NCBI RefSeq assembly: GCF_965229915.1
Contig: NZ_CBDDJZ010000001.1
Span: forward strand, 2,666,001 to 2,730,000
Length of the DNA stretch: 64,000 bases
From: Marinoscillum sp965229915
GTDB lineage: Bacteria; Bacteroidota; Bacteroidia; Cytophagales; Cyclobacteriaceae
Reading direction: 5' to 3'
A program made the position numbers and the translations under genes. Within the stretch, counting starts at the first letter, position 1. Each line of letters opens with the position of its first letter. The notes beneath the pieces were generated by a model. The model did no database searches. It was not told where the DNA came from and worked only from the letters and a program-made list of their open reading frames with translations. This document shows positions 1-8,055 of this stretch, in pieces.

Positions 1-3000
1 TCCGGTAGGTTCGCCCCACTCATCCAGTTGTTGTTCGTCCAGTTCGATCCATCCAAAGCATCATAGATACTCATCAGGGCTAAAGAATCAAGCACCGTGT
101 TCGGGTCCAATAGGGTGGTCACGCTGATCACGTTACTATTCTCTGAAATGTCTGAAGATGGATAAACGGCTCTGACTCGATAGTAGTACGTCTGGCCATA
201 AGTCAGCCCTAGCACTACCAGGCCAGTCTCGCTTGCATTCACACTCAGGTTGTCATAGCCACTCAGGTTACTGCCAAAGCCTGCATCAGCTGATACATCT
301 ACCTGATAGCTCTCTACTCCTGCACGGGCATTCCACTGCGCGGTGAAGCCAAAGTAACCCACTTCACTCGCTGCGATCGCTGTAGGTGCCCCAGGTAAAA
401 TCGTCAGTTCATCTGTTGTACTGTCGCTGCCCGTATTGCCGGCCTCATCGGTAGCTGTTACTGCTACATCATAAGTGCCTACAGCCAAAGATGCTATCGT
501 GCCTTGTGCCAGGGCCCAAGTGCCATCTCCATTGTTTGTAGCAGTATAGCTGCCTCCGTCTACAATTACCTCAACCACAGCACTCGTGTCATTTACTGTC
601 CCGCTTAAGGAAGGCCGGTCCTGAAGGGTTTCCACACTGTCCACTGCCACTGCTGGAGAGGTCAAATCGATGGTAATCACAGCAGTGGTGGTGTCCGCAT
701 TACCGGTAGGGTCTGTAGCAATTGCTTCAACGGTGTAGACTCCCTCGCTCAAATCTGCAATAGAGCCTTGAGCCAGGGTCCACGTGCTATCCCCGTTGTT
801 AGTAGCAGCATAGTTAGCACCTTCTGCAATGACGGTAATAGATGCGTTGACGTCATTAATCGTACCCGTTAGTTCAGGGCTTATGTCGTTGGTATAAATA
901 TCTGTAGCTGTAATAATCGGACTGGTCAGGTCAATAGTGATCACAGCTGTGGTGGTATCTGCATTACCTAAAGAATCTATCGCAAATGCTTCAAAGGTGT
1001 AGACTCCCTCGCTCAAATCTGCAATAGAGCCTTGAGCCAGGGTCCACGTACTATCACCGTTGTTAGTTGCAGCATAGTTAGCACCTTCTGCAATGACGGT
1101 AATAGATGCGTTGACGTCATTAATCGTACCCGTTAGTTCAGGGCTTATGTCGTTGGTCAGTAAGTCACCCAAAGTGATTATTGGAGCGGTACTATCGATT
1201 AGTAATTCGTCCGTAGTAGTATCTGTCCCAACATTACCAACCGAATCGGTAGCCGTAACTGCCACATCATAGATACCATCAGCCAGAGCAGCGATAGTAC
1301 CAGATACGATCGTCCAGGAAGTACCATTATTAGTAGCAGAGTAGGTGTTTCCGTTTACTTCTACCTCGATCGACGCTGAAGGGTCATCAATCATACCTCC
1401 TAATTCAGGACTGGTCTCAGAAGTAGCCAGCAGATTGACCGTAACAACGGGTGGTTGTCCATCTAATGGCACACCTGATGTAATCCAGTTAGATCCAGCA
1501 GTGAAGTTGAAATTGGTAAGTGTACCATGGTTAGCTGCTGTACTCTGGTCCAAAGTCAAAGTTCCTGAACCTTCATCTAACTGATAGTATCCCAAAAGAT
1601 CTGATTCATTACCCAATAGAGGAGTTGTTCTATCAGAGAAATCAGTTTTGGCAAAGGCCCAGAATTTCACCTCATCTAATGCAGCATCTCCTGCTAGTTT
1701 TGCCTCCACGCCATTAGCCGGGAAGGTGATATCACCTGTGAGCATGTTTGCAGTGCCATCCAAAACACCGTCAATATAAATCGAAATGATGGTGTCTGAA
1801 CGGACATACGCTACATGGTGCCAGGTATCGTCATTGATTGTGGTGCCATTCTGTATGGACCCTCCGCTTCCTCCATCTGTTGTTCTTATGAAAAAGTATG
1901 GGGACCCCTGATAAACTCCAGCTATCAGAATTTGAGGCTGACCTGATCCGTTCGCATCCACTTGCTCGAAATAATTGTACTGACTGGAACTGGCCGCAGG
2001 TACCTTCATCCACATTTCGATCGTGAAGTCAGCCCAGTTCTGAAGCACATGATTGCTAAGGACCACCTGATCATCTACACCGTCAAACTGAAGTGCAGAA
2101 CCCGGAAAATCTATCGCATTCTCCACTATAGTGAAGGTGCTTCCTGCAGATAGTCCGCCATCAAGCTTATTCTTAGGGTCTGCGATACCAAAATTTTCAA
2201 TTACTGGTAACGCCACATTGAAGGAATTACCAACAGTGGCCGCAGGACTTATATCTGCAGTGACATAAAAGTAATACGTCTCTCCATCCTGAAGGGTAGG
2301 ACTCGGTGCTACACCTACTCCACCTGGAACATTGGCCCCATAGGAGTCAATATTTAGTGGTGTGGCACTGGCAAAATCATCCGCATCCACCGAATAGAAA
2401 ACTTCAAAGCCATCCTGAGCAAAATCCAATGAATCGAATGCCCCTTCCAGGTAAAGTCCGGCACCTGTTGGGCTAATTGTATCCCCACTAGCCATGTAGC
2501 TGAACTTGTAGATTAAAGCATCTTGAGCTCCCTGCTCTAGATCCGCATTACTGAGTGGCAGTGTCTGGATAGTCACATCAGGAATTGCTTCTGCAATAGT
2601 GAAGGTACTTCCTGCTGCCAAGCCATTGTCAAAGGCATCCAATAGGTTCGCCTCCTCAAAGGCAAAATAACCTTCTTCCGCTGGCTGGTCAAAATCAATG
2701 GAGTTTCCAACTGTTGCTGTAGGTGAAACATCTGCAGCCACATAATAATATATAGTGTCCCCCCCATCGTAAATTCTGTTTGGGTAGGTCATACCAACAG
2801 AGCCGTCAGGAATTCCTAGCGGATCATTTAATGCAAATAACGTCGTCCCTAGTTCAGTGGCATTGGCAAAATCGTCCACACCAATTGATTCATAGAAAGT
2901 AAAATTGGTAAAGTCTGATTGGGCGTAGTTCAGTGTAGTGTCTTGTAAGAAGAATCCCAGTATTTCTATCGGCCCTCCACTGGCTACAATTCGATATTGA

Positions 3001-4571
3001 TAGATAAGGTTGTTTGTACTACCCTGATATATTTCACCTCCGGGCAATGGAACTGTAGAAAGTAAGGCATTTCCTGGCAGCTGGGTAGTTGTGAGGGTGT
3101 CAGATGCAACTGCGGAAACTTGCCTATCTACATTGTCAACCACCACATATACATTGTAAAATGTTTCAGGTGCAACGGGGCCAATTTCGAAACTAGATGT
3201 TCCTGATACATTGGAGAAGCTTCCGCTCAACTCAGCTGCAATATCCTCCTCATCTGTCCCAGCAATAATTTGCGTAGCTGTAGGTGAGATCGACGATTGA
3301 GTCACCACGTAATATAGTGTAACGTTCTGATCCACAGTAGCCGTCAACTCAAAGCTTTCACTCCAGGGTTTAGTTACCGCTACATCCGAGAGTACAGGCG
3401 GCCCCAATACTGTAAAGGTCTCTGTGGTTATACAACCATTTTCTGAATCGGTTATTTCCACGGTGTAGTCTCCTTCACTTAATCCTTCGATTCGTACACT
3501 TGTAGAGTCAGCCAATGGTGTAGAGTTGTCAGAACCCAAATACCATTGGTAGCTATAACTGCCACTTGCTCCAGTGACTGCAGAATCAAGGCCCAGCACT
3601 CCGTCATTGCCACCCGTGGTGGAGACATTGATGTAACCAACTACCCCAGGGTTAACCACAGGTGCATTTGGAACATCATTGATTATGACAGTATCTAAAA
3701 CAACACAAACAGGAGAGTAGAAGTCTGTAATAACAATCGTATACACATCGGGGGCGAGACTAAACTCACCTACTGTGGATAGATAATAAAGCGTATCTTT
3801 AGCAAACGGGGCAATAGTAGTATCTGTGCCCACATAATACTCAACTATGTAATCAGATAACCCACCTGTTTCACTCACATCAATACTTCCATTAGAAGAG
3901 CTACAATTGGTATTATCCGATAGTGTGTAACTAATTTCTGGCAATTGCTCAACAAGCGTTGTGTCTATTGAATTAGATTGAACCCCATCATATTCTATGT
4001 ATATGTTGGTATAATTACCGGAAGGTAAAGCTGAGATGTAAATTCCCTCTGTTTGCTCAATCGATATTGGACCGACGGGAATACCATCCTGAGTATAGTA
4101 TAAATCATAGAAAATACCATATATCCCTCCATCCAAGGCAATCTCACCATCTACACTTCCACATGAAGGATCGTAGGTATAGCCAAAAGAAATACTCGGG
4201 GCCAGTATATTGACTTGTACAGAATCTTTAAAAGTCCCTGTTTGATTGGTGACGTTGGTAATTTTCAACCAGACTCCATTTTGCGCGGGTGCTCCGACAT
4301 CCCATTGATAGTTATTGAGCGTGAGCTCATTTATGGTCTTTCCGGTTTCTAATAAATTGTAAGTAGCACCGCCATCATAACTGACACTAATGTCAATAAG
4401 GTCAGTGGTGGCATAACCAGCGGCATCAAACTCCACATCCTGCAGCTCTGCGATCTCTATATCAGAGGCGTCCGAAGGATTGGTAATGGAGATTTGGGCT
4501 TGTACTTGTGTAGTAAATAACCAGGCGGATAGGGTTGCTATTGCTGCTAAAGTTTTTCCAGTTAAACTCAT
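1..4571 (-). CDS. Partial secreted multidomain surface protein (SprB-like, LamG, Ig repeats, Fn3, LRR), cut by left edge
   Basis: The reading frame is open from the ATG at 4571 to base 1, giving 1523 codons without a stop. A plausible signal peptide (MSLTGKT then a hydrophobic run ending VQA-Q) is followed by SprB-like Ig units (about residues 80-380, ending in the NGC type motif), two copies of a beta domain about 130 residues long (roughly 490-800), a LamG/concanavalin-like domain (about 820-1040, with FDGVDDQV and EMWMKV), five Ig-like repeats of about 88 residues (1045-1380), a fibronectin-III-like domain (1390-1480) and the start of a leucine-rich repeat. The first 630 bases nearly match the giant gene at 16582-17213, so the missing end probably also carries LRR, CNA-B-like and T9SS sorting domains. 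That is inference. The likely role is a cell-surface or gliding/adhesion protein. The start is uncertain because the frame stays open upstream into a broken Ig-like domain. Confidence 0.8.
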   Translation of the reverse strand, partial: MSLTGKTLAAIATLSAWLFTTQVQAQISITNPSDASDIEIAELQDVEFDAAGYATTDLIDISVSYDGGATYNLLETGKTINELTLNNYQWDVGAPAQNGVWLKITNVTNQTGTFKDSVQVNILAPSISFGYTYDPSCGSVDGEIALDGGIYGIFYDLYYTQDGIPVGPISIEQTEGIYISALPSGNYTNIYIEYDGVQSNSIDTTLVEQLPEISYTLSDNTNCSSSNGSIDVSETGGLSDYIVEYYVGTDTTIAPFAKDTLYYLSTVGEFSLAPDVYTIVITDFYSPVCVVLDTVIINDVPNAPVVNPGVVGYINVSTTGGNDGVLGLDSAVTGASGSYSYQWYLGSDNSTPLADSTSVRIEGLSEGDYTVEITDSENGCITTETFTVLGPPVLSDVAVTKPWSESFELTATVDQNVTLYYVVTQSSISPTATQIIAGTDEEDIAAELSGSFSNVSGTSSFEIGPVAPETFYNVYVVVDNVDRQVSAVASDTLTTTQLPGNALLSTVPLPGGEIYQGSTNNLIYQYRIVASGGPIEILGFFLQDTTLNYAQSDFTNFTFYESIGVDDFANATELGTTLFALNDPLGIPDGSVGMTYPNRIYDGGDTIYYYVAADVSPTATVGNSIDFDQPAEEGYFAFEEANLLDAFDNGLAAGSTFTIAEAIPDVTIQTLPLSNADLEQGAQDALIYKFSYMASGDTISPTGAGLYLEGAFDSLDFAQDGFEVFYSVDADDFASATPLNIDSYGANVPGGVGVAPSPTLQDGETYYFYVTADISPAATVGNSFNVALPVIENFGIADPKNKLDGGLSAGSTFTIVENAIDFPGSALQFDGVDDQVVLSNHVLQNWADFTIEMWMKVPAASSSQYNYFEQVDANGSGQPQILIAGVYQGSPYFFIRTTDGGSGGSIQNGTTINDDTWHHVAYVRSDTIISIYIDGVLDGTANMLTGDITFPANGVEAKLAGDAALDEVKFWAFAKTDFSDRTTPLLGNESDLLGYYQLDEGSGTLTLDQSTAANHGTLTNFNFTAGSNWITSGVPLDGQPPVVTVNLLATSETSPELGGMIDDPSASIEVEVNGNTYSATNNGTSWTIVSGTIAALADGIYDVAVTATDSVGNVGTDTTTDELLIDSTAPIITLGDLLTNDISPELTGTINDVNASITVIAEGANYAATNNGDSTWTLAQGSIADLSEGVYTFEAFAIDSLGNADTTTAVITIDLTSPIITATDIYTNDISPELTGTINDVNASITVIAEGANYAATNNGDSTWTLAQGSIADLSEGVYTVEAIATDPTGNADTTTAVITIDLTSPAVAVDSVETLQDRPSLSGTVNDTSAVVEVIVDGGSYTATNNGDGTWALAQGTIASLAVGTYDVAVTATDEAGNTGSDSTTDELTILPGAPTAIAASEVGYFGFTAQWNARAGVESYQVDVSADAGFGSNLSGYDNLSVNASETGLVVLGLTYGQTYYYRVRAVYPSSDISENSNVISVTTLLDPNTVLDSLALMSIYDALDGSNWTNNNWMSGANLP

Positions 4572-4798
4572 AACGGCGTTTTCAGGAATTAAAATTGAAT
4601 ATTCAGTTGCGTTAGCTAGTAAACGAGGTGCGAAATTCAAGACACTGTCAGTCACATCTACATCCGCTGTGACATCTACAGTTTCCACCAAAGTTGAATC
4701 TAGCCTATTGCGAATTTCAATATTTCCAGAACCAATTGCAATATTCTATTGAAAGTTACCTGAATTGGGGTATGGGGAACCGCCTCATTCTCACCAAT
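4572..4798 (-). pseudogene. Broken SbsA-type Ig-like (Big_5-like) domain remnant fused in frame to the next gene's start
   Basis: Reading the minus strand upstream of the ATG at 4571 in the same frame gives a clear protein-like stretch (GSGNIEIRN, LVETVDVT, LLANATEYSILIPENAV) that has the usual pattern of a bacterial SbsA-type Ig-like domain. The frame hits a stop near 4749. In the neighbouring frame the expected first strand continues (GENEAVPHTPIQVTFNR) back to a stop at 4799-4801. One missing base near 4745-4750 would explain the switch. The family match is from memory of the domain pattern. The fragment could be a decayed 5' part of the gene, a recombination scar, or a sequencing error. 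Confidence 0.6.
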
Positions 4799-4958
4799 TT
4801 AGGGTACTATGAGCGTGCTCATCGAAATTAAATAAAGAGTAATGGAGGTAATCTATATCTTCAAAATCAGCAAATATATCCAGAGTCACTTCCAACAATT
4901 GCCCCTTTCACAGCAATGAATTCGTTGCCTTCGTCACCAGTAAGCTAAAGTAGTTACC
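4799..4958. other. Rest of the intergenic stretch between two minus-strand surface genes
   Basis: Together with the Ig remnant this makes a 387-base gap. It holds a short perfect inverted repeat, ATGAGC-GT-GCTCAT at 4809-4822, with no T-run after it. It also holds a 13-mer (AAAATCAGCAAAT at 4863-4875) that also occurs at 10329-10341 upstream of the 728-aa gene; on the minus strand it reads ATTTGCTGATTTT and may be part of a promoter. I see no gene here. Confidence 0.4.
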
Positions 4959-7900
4959 CTACTTGTGATGCTTCACATATACCTTAAACGTGGTAATCTT
5001 CTCAGCCCCGAGATTCGTGTCCACAAAATTGAGCAGGTAAATACCGCCGCTGATATCACTCACATCCATATTGAGTTCCTGATTATATCCCTTTTTGATT
5101 TTTTGCTCTTTCAGCACCTGACCCTCTAGGTCCATTAAGCGTACTGTCACACTTGCACTCATCAGCTTGCTGTAGGCAATCTTCAGGTAGTCTTGGGCTG
5201 GATTTGGATATATACTCAGGTCTTTGAAATACTTTCTGTAGAACCCAAGACGTTCGATCTTCTCCACCACAATCCCGTCTTCGGTAACTGTGGCCTGCAG
5301 CACTAGCACCTCTTCCTCTATGCCGCCCTCGCCGACGGTAAACTCCACGTAGGAATCTGGATCCATTGGTATGCCGGGATATTCAATGTTGAAGCGATAT
5401 TTACCATCTTCCAGACCAGTAAATTCAAAACGACCTTCGTCATCTGACTGTGCATAGGCATACAGGACATACTCGCCTTCTTCTTCCTGATTGGTTCGGC
5501 CTTTTGGAACAAATCTACGCACACTGCACCCAGCTCGTTTCACTTTTCTCCTCGCATTGATACGCCCTTCCTCCGGATCAACAGGCTCTTCTTCAAAGTC
5601 ACTCTCTACAGTCCCACTGACAGCTGCACCATCTGGGTTGTTGGTCTCATCTGGTATCTCTGCCATGTACAAAGTATCGCTTGCGTCCACCCGTAGAATG
5701 AACTCTTCAGCATCCGTCCACAAATCTGTACTCGGATAATAAGTAGGTAAAAACTCATTGAGGTTATCCGGGCTTACCGCAACGAGGTAATCGCCTAAAA
5801 TGAGTTTATCAAATTTAAATCCAGTTCCAGCACCCCTGACTGTTTTGATGGTGTCGTATGGATTTCCCGGTAATGTAACCCGAAGTGCATAAGCCTCTGC
5901 GGCTATGAAAGGTTGATCACCCAGATCCAAAGCCGTGAAATCTAAATCTGCAAATGCCATCACTCGATGAAATCTACTTTTGAGTATCAAATCCGGAACT
6001 AGTGGACTAGCCACTCGCAGCTCGTAACGACCCATATTTTCATACGTCAATGAGTCAATGATCAAGTCAGCACCATTTGCTCCTGCTAACACAGAATCAG
6101 TAGCAAGATCATTTGTCAAGTACCACTGGTACTCGTTTTGACTTCCCCCTACTGGTTTGGAAATCTCATAAGCTGATCCTGCACGGATGGTATCGGCAAC
6201 TCGAACGCCGAAGCGTTTCTGATTGGAATAATCCAAAGGAGCAAATGCCACATTGGACTCCAGGTCTTCAAAGGTCAATAGGTTCTCCGCAAAATTCAGA
6301 CTGGTTACATTGGGTAATGATCCAGTCAAGGTTGGCAACCCGAAAATGTCATTTCCCGAGAAGTCTGCAGAAACAAGACTCTGAATATCCAAAAGTTCTT
6401 CTGGCACTTCACCTGACAAATTCAGACCTGACATATCTAAAGACGTCACCCTGCTGCTGGTAATATCCACCTCATCCCATTCAGACATAGGCAAATTAGG
6501 CCAGTCAGTAATGGTACTGCTTTCTGTGACCAATGCATCGTACAGGACCAAAAGAGAAGCCGAATCACGCTCTGTACTAGAAACTCTGAGTACTACCGGA
6601 GCGGTCGTTAAAGTCAACCCTGGCACATTGGTATTGGTGACCTGCGCCACGTAACTTCCATCTGCCGTAAAATCATCGATGGATACATCAAATGAACTAC
6701 TGGTCTGACTTATGGCTGTACTATTCTTAGTCCATGAATATGAGTTGGCAGATCCACTTACCGTACGGTCTATGGTGTAAGTATTCCCGATTTGCTCAAG
6801 TGTACGAACCCTTTTGAGTACTTCTTGCTGTGGAGCGTAGGTAGCATCAGGATGTGTGGACAATACACTTTCCAGTGTGCCAAACTGAAGCACATTTCCA
6901 GATACGTCGAGTGATTGAAGTGCTGTGAGATTGCTGAGATCACCTATAGCAGTCAACTCATTATCCTGAAGGTTTAGAGCAACCATGGCTTCCAGTCCTT
7001 CTGAAATTGATGGGAAATCATTGGTCAGATTGTTGTTAGAGAGGTCCAGTTCGGCAACTCGCTTGTCTACCAATGTCACCTGCCCCCAAAGATCCAGGTT
7101 GTTATCCAGCCAACCGCTTGCGGCGGCCCAGTTGGTTCCTCCGGTACTTTCATAAATCTGCAATAAGGCTAACGAATCAGCTTCGCGAAGTTCCTCATCG
7201 AACAGTTTACCGATCGCATAGATTCCTGCCATTGAAAGCTCATTAGCCGTCACAGTACCTTCAGTTAGCGTACCAGAGGTAGTCAGCTGTCCAAGACCCC
7301 TAAAGCGAGCATCCGTAGAGGCGCCATAAGCCACGGCAAGATCTGTGGTGTTATCGACTACCGATTCGTTGACAACAGGCAGTTGCACTCTCATAGAGGA
7401 TAGTGTGCCGGAGGCTTCAGAGATATTCCAGTAGCGTTCATTGGACACGTCAAGTAAACTATTGCCAGCTATAGCCAGAGGGTCTGCTGCAATAGCTTCC
7501 ACAGCAATGGCCGGGGAGGAGCCGGTAATACTGGTGAGCATCACCGGGGTATAGGTGGTTCCATCAGAAACTGGATAGTATAAAGTATCTGCGCCCGATC
7601 GAATGAGTCGTCCAGTGATATAGGCATTCGAATCAAAACCAGATAAGTCCCCTGTCACTTCTAATCGAGCAGTATCTACCATGATTATTGCATTGTCGAG
7701 CGTAAGGTTTGATACCGTGAATCCTGAAAGCAGAAATTTGTTACCCGGTGACATTTCAATGGTGCTAATGGTGTTCCCATTGAAATCGAGGTACTGATCC
7801 ACTCCATTAGCTAGCAATGTACCGGCGCCTGTATAGGAAGCAACACTGATGGAATCATTGAAAGATAGTGTGCCTTCATTGGTAAGGGTAGATGCCACCG

Positions 7901-8036
7901 CTAGAGGACCCTGGATGCTAACTGGCAATCCTGACTCGATGGTAACAGGCAGTCCGGATTCTAGTACTACCTGTGATATCAATGGACTTGAGACCAGATA
8001 ACAAAGAAGATAAAGATATTTAATTCGCTTAGGCAT
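4959..8036 (-). CDS. Secreted leucine-rich-repeat protein with T9SS C-terminal sorting domain
   Basis: 1025 aa. A signal peptide (MPKRIKYLYLLCYLVSS) precedes a beta-rich N-terminal part (about 25-270) resembling the T9SS-cargo repeats that describe line and layer tests. Two leucine-rich-repeat blocks (about 285-400 and 490-600, with LDLSNNNL and LDMSGLNLSG) are each followed by an Ig/PKD-like domain. Two CNA-B/carboxypeptidase-regulatory-like domains (690-790, 800-920) flank a very basic peptide, RRKVKRAGCSVRRFVPKGR, at about 824-843. The end (about 935-1025, starting at SIYPNPAQDY) is a typical type A T9SS sorting domain, so the protein is probably exported and anchored or released at the cell surface. 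Its last 330 residues are almost the same as those of the 6270-aa protein although many codons differ. It starts 19 bases after the 728-aa gene, so the two are probably co-transcribed. The ligand is unknown. Confidence 0.85.
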   Translation of the reverse strand: MPKRIKYLYLLCYLVSSPLISQVVLESGLPVTIESGLPVSIQGPLAVASTLTNEGTLSFNDSISVASYTGAGTLLANGVDQYLDFNGNTISTIEMSPGNKFLLSGFTVSNLTLDNAIIMVDTARLEVTGDLSGFDSNAYITGRLIRSGADTLYYPVSDGTTYTPVMLTSITGSSPAIAVEAIAADPLAIAGNSLLDVSNERYWNISEASGTLSSMRVQLPVVNESVVDNTTDLAVAYGASTDARFRGLGQLTTSGTLTEGTVTANELSMAGIYAIGKLFDEELREADSLALLQIYESTGGTNWAAASGWLDNNLDLWGQVTLVDKRVAELDLSNNNLTNDFPSISEGLEAMVALNLQDNELTAIGDLSNLTALQSLDVSGNVLQFGTLESVLSTHPDATYAPQQEVLKRVRTLEQIGNTYTIDRTVSGSANSYSWTKNSTAISQTSSSFDVSIDDFTADGSYVAQVTNTNVPGLTLTTAPVVLRVSSTERDSASLLVLYDALVTESSTITDWPNLPMSEWDEVDITSSRVTSLDMSGLNLSGEVPEELLDIQSLVSADFSGNDIFGLPTLTGSLPNVTSLNFAENLLTFEDLESNVAFAPLDYSNQKRFGVRVADTIRAGSAYEISKPVGGSQNEYQWYLTNDLATDSVLAGANGADLIIDSLTYENMGRYELRVASPLVPDLILKSRFHRVMAFADLDFTALDLGDQPFIAAEAYALRVTLPGNPYDTIKTVRGAGTGFKFDKLILGDYLVAVSPDNLNEFLPTYYPSTDLWTDAEEFILRVDASDTLYMAEIPDETNNPDGAAVSGTVESDFEEEPVDPEEGRINARRKVKRAGCSVRRFVPKGRTNQEEEGEYVLYAYAQSDDEGRFEFTGLEDGKYRFNIEYPGIPMDPDSYVEFTVGEGGIEEEVLVLQATVTEDGIVVEKIERLGFYRKYFKDLSIYPNPAQDYLKIAYSKLMSASVTVRLMDLEGQVLKEQKIKKGYNQELNMDVSDISGGIYLLNFVDTNLGAEKITTFKVYVKHHK

Positions 8037-8055
8037 AGGGGTTGAATTTTACATT

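Noticed and set aside
730..1180. Tandem repeats as a possible CRISPR array
   Set aside because: The units are 264 bases, stay in one reading frame and encode Ig-like domains.
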